In this document: positions 62,443-64,000 of the stretch, piece after piece
How positions within the stretch are numbered: position 1 is the first letter of the stretch
Layout of the letters: every line of letters begins with the position of its first letter
Virus record (IMG/VR): IMGVR_UViG_3300025118_000006
Coordinates: 1 to 64,000 of that record
Length of the DNA stretch: 64,000 nt
Direction: 5' to 3' (one strand)
Origin: a virus
The notes under the pieces: model-generated
What the model saw: only the letters and a program-made list of their open reading frames with translations
The model's database searches: none
What the model was told of the DNA's origin: nothing
Program-made: the position numbers and the translations under genes

Positions 62443-63657
62443 ATGGCAGCACCGATAGCCACAGCTAAAATTGGAACCTCCAGCGAGGCGACGTATCTTT
62501 ATTCAGACGTTGTCTCGGGCGGGGGTGTTTCAAGCATAACTTTAACCGGGGCCGGTACTGCGGACGGTGGGGCTACAATTGCCTCCTACAAGTGGTATAT
62601 AATTTCTCAGCCACCAAACGGTACTGCGGTTCTTTCATCCGACACAGCGCAAAACCCGACCATCGGGCCGATTAGCAAGTGGGGTAACTACCGCGTACTT
62701 TTGGTGGTGACTGATTCGGCTGGCGTTACTTCTGCCACTGACCCACTTTTAGCACCGGATAGCGCGTTCGCTACCGTGCGAGTTCGTGGCCCGAACGTCA
62801 AGCTTGCTGGGTACCCAGGCGACCCTGCCGCTATTGGGCTGATAAAGCCAGCGGCTACCGAGCGAAATTGGTACGATGAGTATTGGGAGCTTGTTGAGGC
62901 GGTTTCAGATAACGCCAATCGTTGGCCAGTCATTGAGCACACAGACGTTACCGCTTGCACAGGCCCCAATTTGGATGAGCTTGTTTCAGGCGATTACACT
63001 ACTCTGCACAAGCATCAAGGCGATTCGATTGAGGCGTCTACTGCGAGTGCCCCCGGAACTGTCGTCTTACGCGACACGCCAGCGGATGCGGCTACTCCGA
63101 AGGCAGTGAACTACGAGTATTTTGTTTACACCGCGCAGGTTTACGGATCGTTCTATATCGACCTCCGAAATGGAGTCACCACACCTTTGCCATACTGGAT
63201 TGCATCTACAGACACTTCCAGCCTAACAGGCGCAGGGCAGGGTGGTGCGTTCACTCAGGATGGACTCTCTCACGTTGTGGCTCGACCTCACGTAATGTTT
63301 ACATTGCCGAAGACAGGCGCGAGCGCAAACCTAACGATGGATTTGTGGCAAGTCACAGTAAATATGGCCGATTCTGGCTTTGATTCAGGTGGTAGCGGAA
63401 GCTATCAGTTCAAGGTTGTCGAGGGTAGTGCGGCTGAGTGGGCTGCGAATGCGCTTATCGACGGCTCGGGAGGATTAGATTCAAAGCACACGATTTCTGG
63501 CTCTGTTGGTACAGCCCGTTCACCACTCTCCATCGATAGCTATGTTGGTGGGTCGGTTCAACTTAGCGATGCACACTTTGGGCTTGTCTGCACGGGTGCT
63601 CCGGCCAACATCGGTGGAGGCATGAGCGTAACCATTATATTGAGGCACAGAGTATGA
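62443..63657 (+). CDS. Distal tail protein with PKD/Ig-like domain
   Basis: A 404-residue product. The first 100 residues look like a PKD/Ig-type beta sandwich (ASYKWYIISQPPNGTAVLSS, then NYRVLLVVTDSAGVTSATDP). The rest is beta-rich (WYDEYWELVEAVSDNANRWP, then FVYTAQVYGSFYIDLRNGVT) and may be a carbohydrate-binding or fibre part. It has a good ribosome binding site (TAGGAGTAGATAGAG) and overlaps the next gene (ATGA). Likely a receptor-contact or baseplate-decorating protein. Confidence 0.65.
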   Translation: MAAPIATAKIGTSSEATYLYSDVVSGGGVSSITLTGAGTADGGATIASYKWYIISQPPNGTAVLSSDTAQNPTIGPISKWGNYRVLLVVTDSAGVTSATDPLLAPDSAFATVRVRGPNVKLAGYPGDPAAIGLIKPAATERNWYDEYWELVEAVSDNANRWPVIEHTDVTACTGPNLDELVSGDYTTLHKHQGDSIEASTASAPGTVVLRDTPADAATPKAVNYEYFVYTAQVYGSFYIDLRNGVTTPLPYWIASTDTSSLTGAGQGGAFTQDGLSHVVARPHVMFTLPKTGASANLTMDLWQVTVNMADSGFDSGGSGSYQFKVVEGSAAEWAANALIDGSGGLDSKHTISGSVGTARSPLSIDSYVGGSVQLSDAHFGLVCTGAPANIGGGMSVTIILRHRV

Positions 63658-64000
63658 GTCCTACTTTCGATCTACCACTGTTTATCCCTAGTTCGGTCGG
63701 GTCTGGTACAGCCCTTAATGCTACCCAGGCGACCGCGAAGATCACAGTTTCAGGTAACCCTTCGTCGAATCCGACGTTTAAGGTAAATGGTTTAGACACA
63801 GAGGTGACGCGAGGCGTCTCGACTACAGCGACAGCGACAGCCATTGCGGCTGCGCTACTCGCGGCTGGCAACGGCTGCGTGGCTGAATCTGATGGTGCCG
63901 TTGTTACCCTCACTTCCTCGGTTCGGGGTCCGGTTGGTAACAACATGAGCTTAGGTTTGGTGAGTGCTGGAGGCGGGACCATCACGGTGACGGGTTTTAG
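63654..64000 (+). CDS. Virion protein, N-terminal part (cut by window end)
   Basis: An open frame from the ATG at 63654 (ATGA overlap with the previous stop) to the last base, 115 codons and two bases, with no stop yet. The product has a domain ATAKITVSGNPSSNPTFKVN ... GPVGNNMSLGLVSAGGG, the same kind of beta domain as inserted in the neck protein at 45171 (ITVTSGSAQTVGDKVTINVP ... SGTAGNAITVV). Probably a further distal tail or fibre protein. Confidence 0.68.
   Translation, partial: MSPTFDLPLFIPSSVGSGTALNATQATAKITVSGNPSSNPTFKVNGLDTEVTRGVSTTATATAIAAALLAAGNGCVAESDGAVVTLTSSVRGPVGNNMSLGLVSAGGGTITVTGF

Noticed and set aside
1-64000. Integrase, excisionase, repressor or attachment site for lysogeny
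   Set aside because: No recombinase, CI-like repressor or att-like duplicated core was found in this window; a temperate lifestyle cannot be claimed or excluded.

Overview
The window is a continuous stretch of a tailed-phage (or prophage-derived) genome with a contractile tail. There is no bacterial housekeeping DNA, no rRNA, no convincing tRNA and no integrase. Almost every base is coding, genes overlap by 1-4 bases (ATGA, TAATG) and most carry a GGAGG-type ribosome binding site. The virion genes (HK97-type capsid and prohead protease, portal, MuF-type minor head protein, sheath, tube, tape measure, LysM/gp25 and J baseplate proteins) identify a myovirus-type phage of moderate G+C. The host cannot be named. 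A RecU-type resolvase is best known from Firmicutes and their phages, whereas a multi-gene lysis cassette with membrane-anchored coiled-coil proteins would suit a Gram-negative host.

Layout. 1-4365 (+): recombination and DNA modification (SbcC/gp46-like ATPase, RecU, two related ribbon-helix-helix proteins, Dam-type and MT-A70-type adenine methyltransferases). 4484-5067 (-): a lytic-transglycosylase-like gene behind a strong terminator. 5171-10310 (+): small, mostly unrecognised early genes behind several sigma70-type promoters. 10456-14929 (+): replication (DnaB helicase, a lambda-O-like initiator whose gene contains seven iterons and an AT-rich tract, a probable helicase loader), then a secreted Cys-rich protein and a probable small terminase. 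15170-16065 (+): small membrane proteins. 16190-19414 (-): ten small early genes in three promoter-led groups. 19506-29293 (+): large terminase, fibre and accessory virion proteins, endolysin and holin-like lysis cassette. 29296-43861 (+): portal, MuF protein with metallopeptidase domain, a giant 1772-residue multidomain polyvalent-type protein, prohead protease, scaffold candidate, major capsid protein. 43873-64000 (+): connectors, sheath, tube, tail chaperones, tape measure, baseplate and distal virion proteins, the last gene cut by the window end.

Most noteworthy: (1) a giant virion-region protein joining a DnaN-like sliding-clamp segment, a ComM/Mg-chelatase-like segment without P-loop and an LPD-like segment, through linker motifs that also recur in the MuF protein. 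(2) Three families of near-identical early promoters on both strands, four of them with a TGACGTTA box. (3) A 27-bp-period iteron array inside the initiator gene. (4) A segment shared between the C-terminus of the prohead protease and the N-terminus of the capsid protein. (5) A recurrent GTGTGTTTTTA element at late-gene junctions. (6) A terminator placed between a promoter and dnaB.
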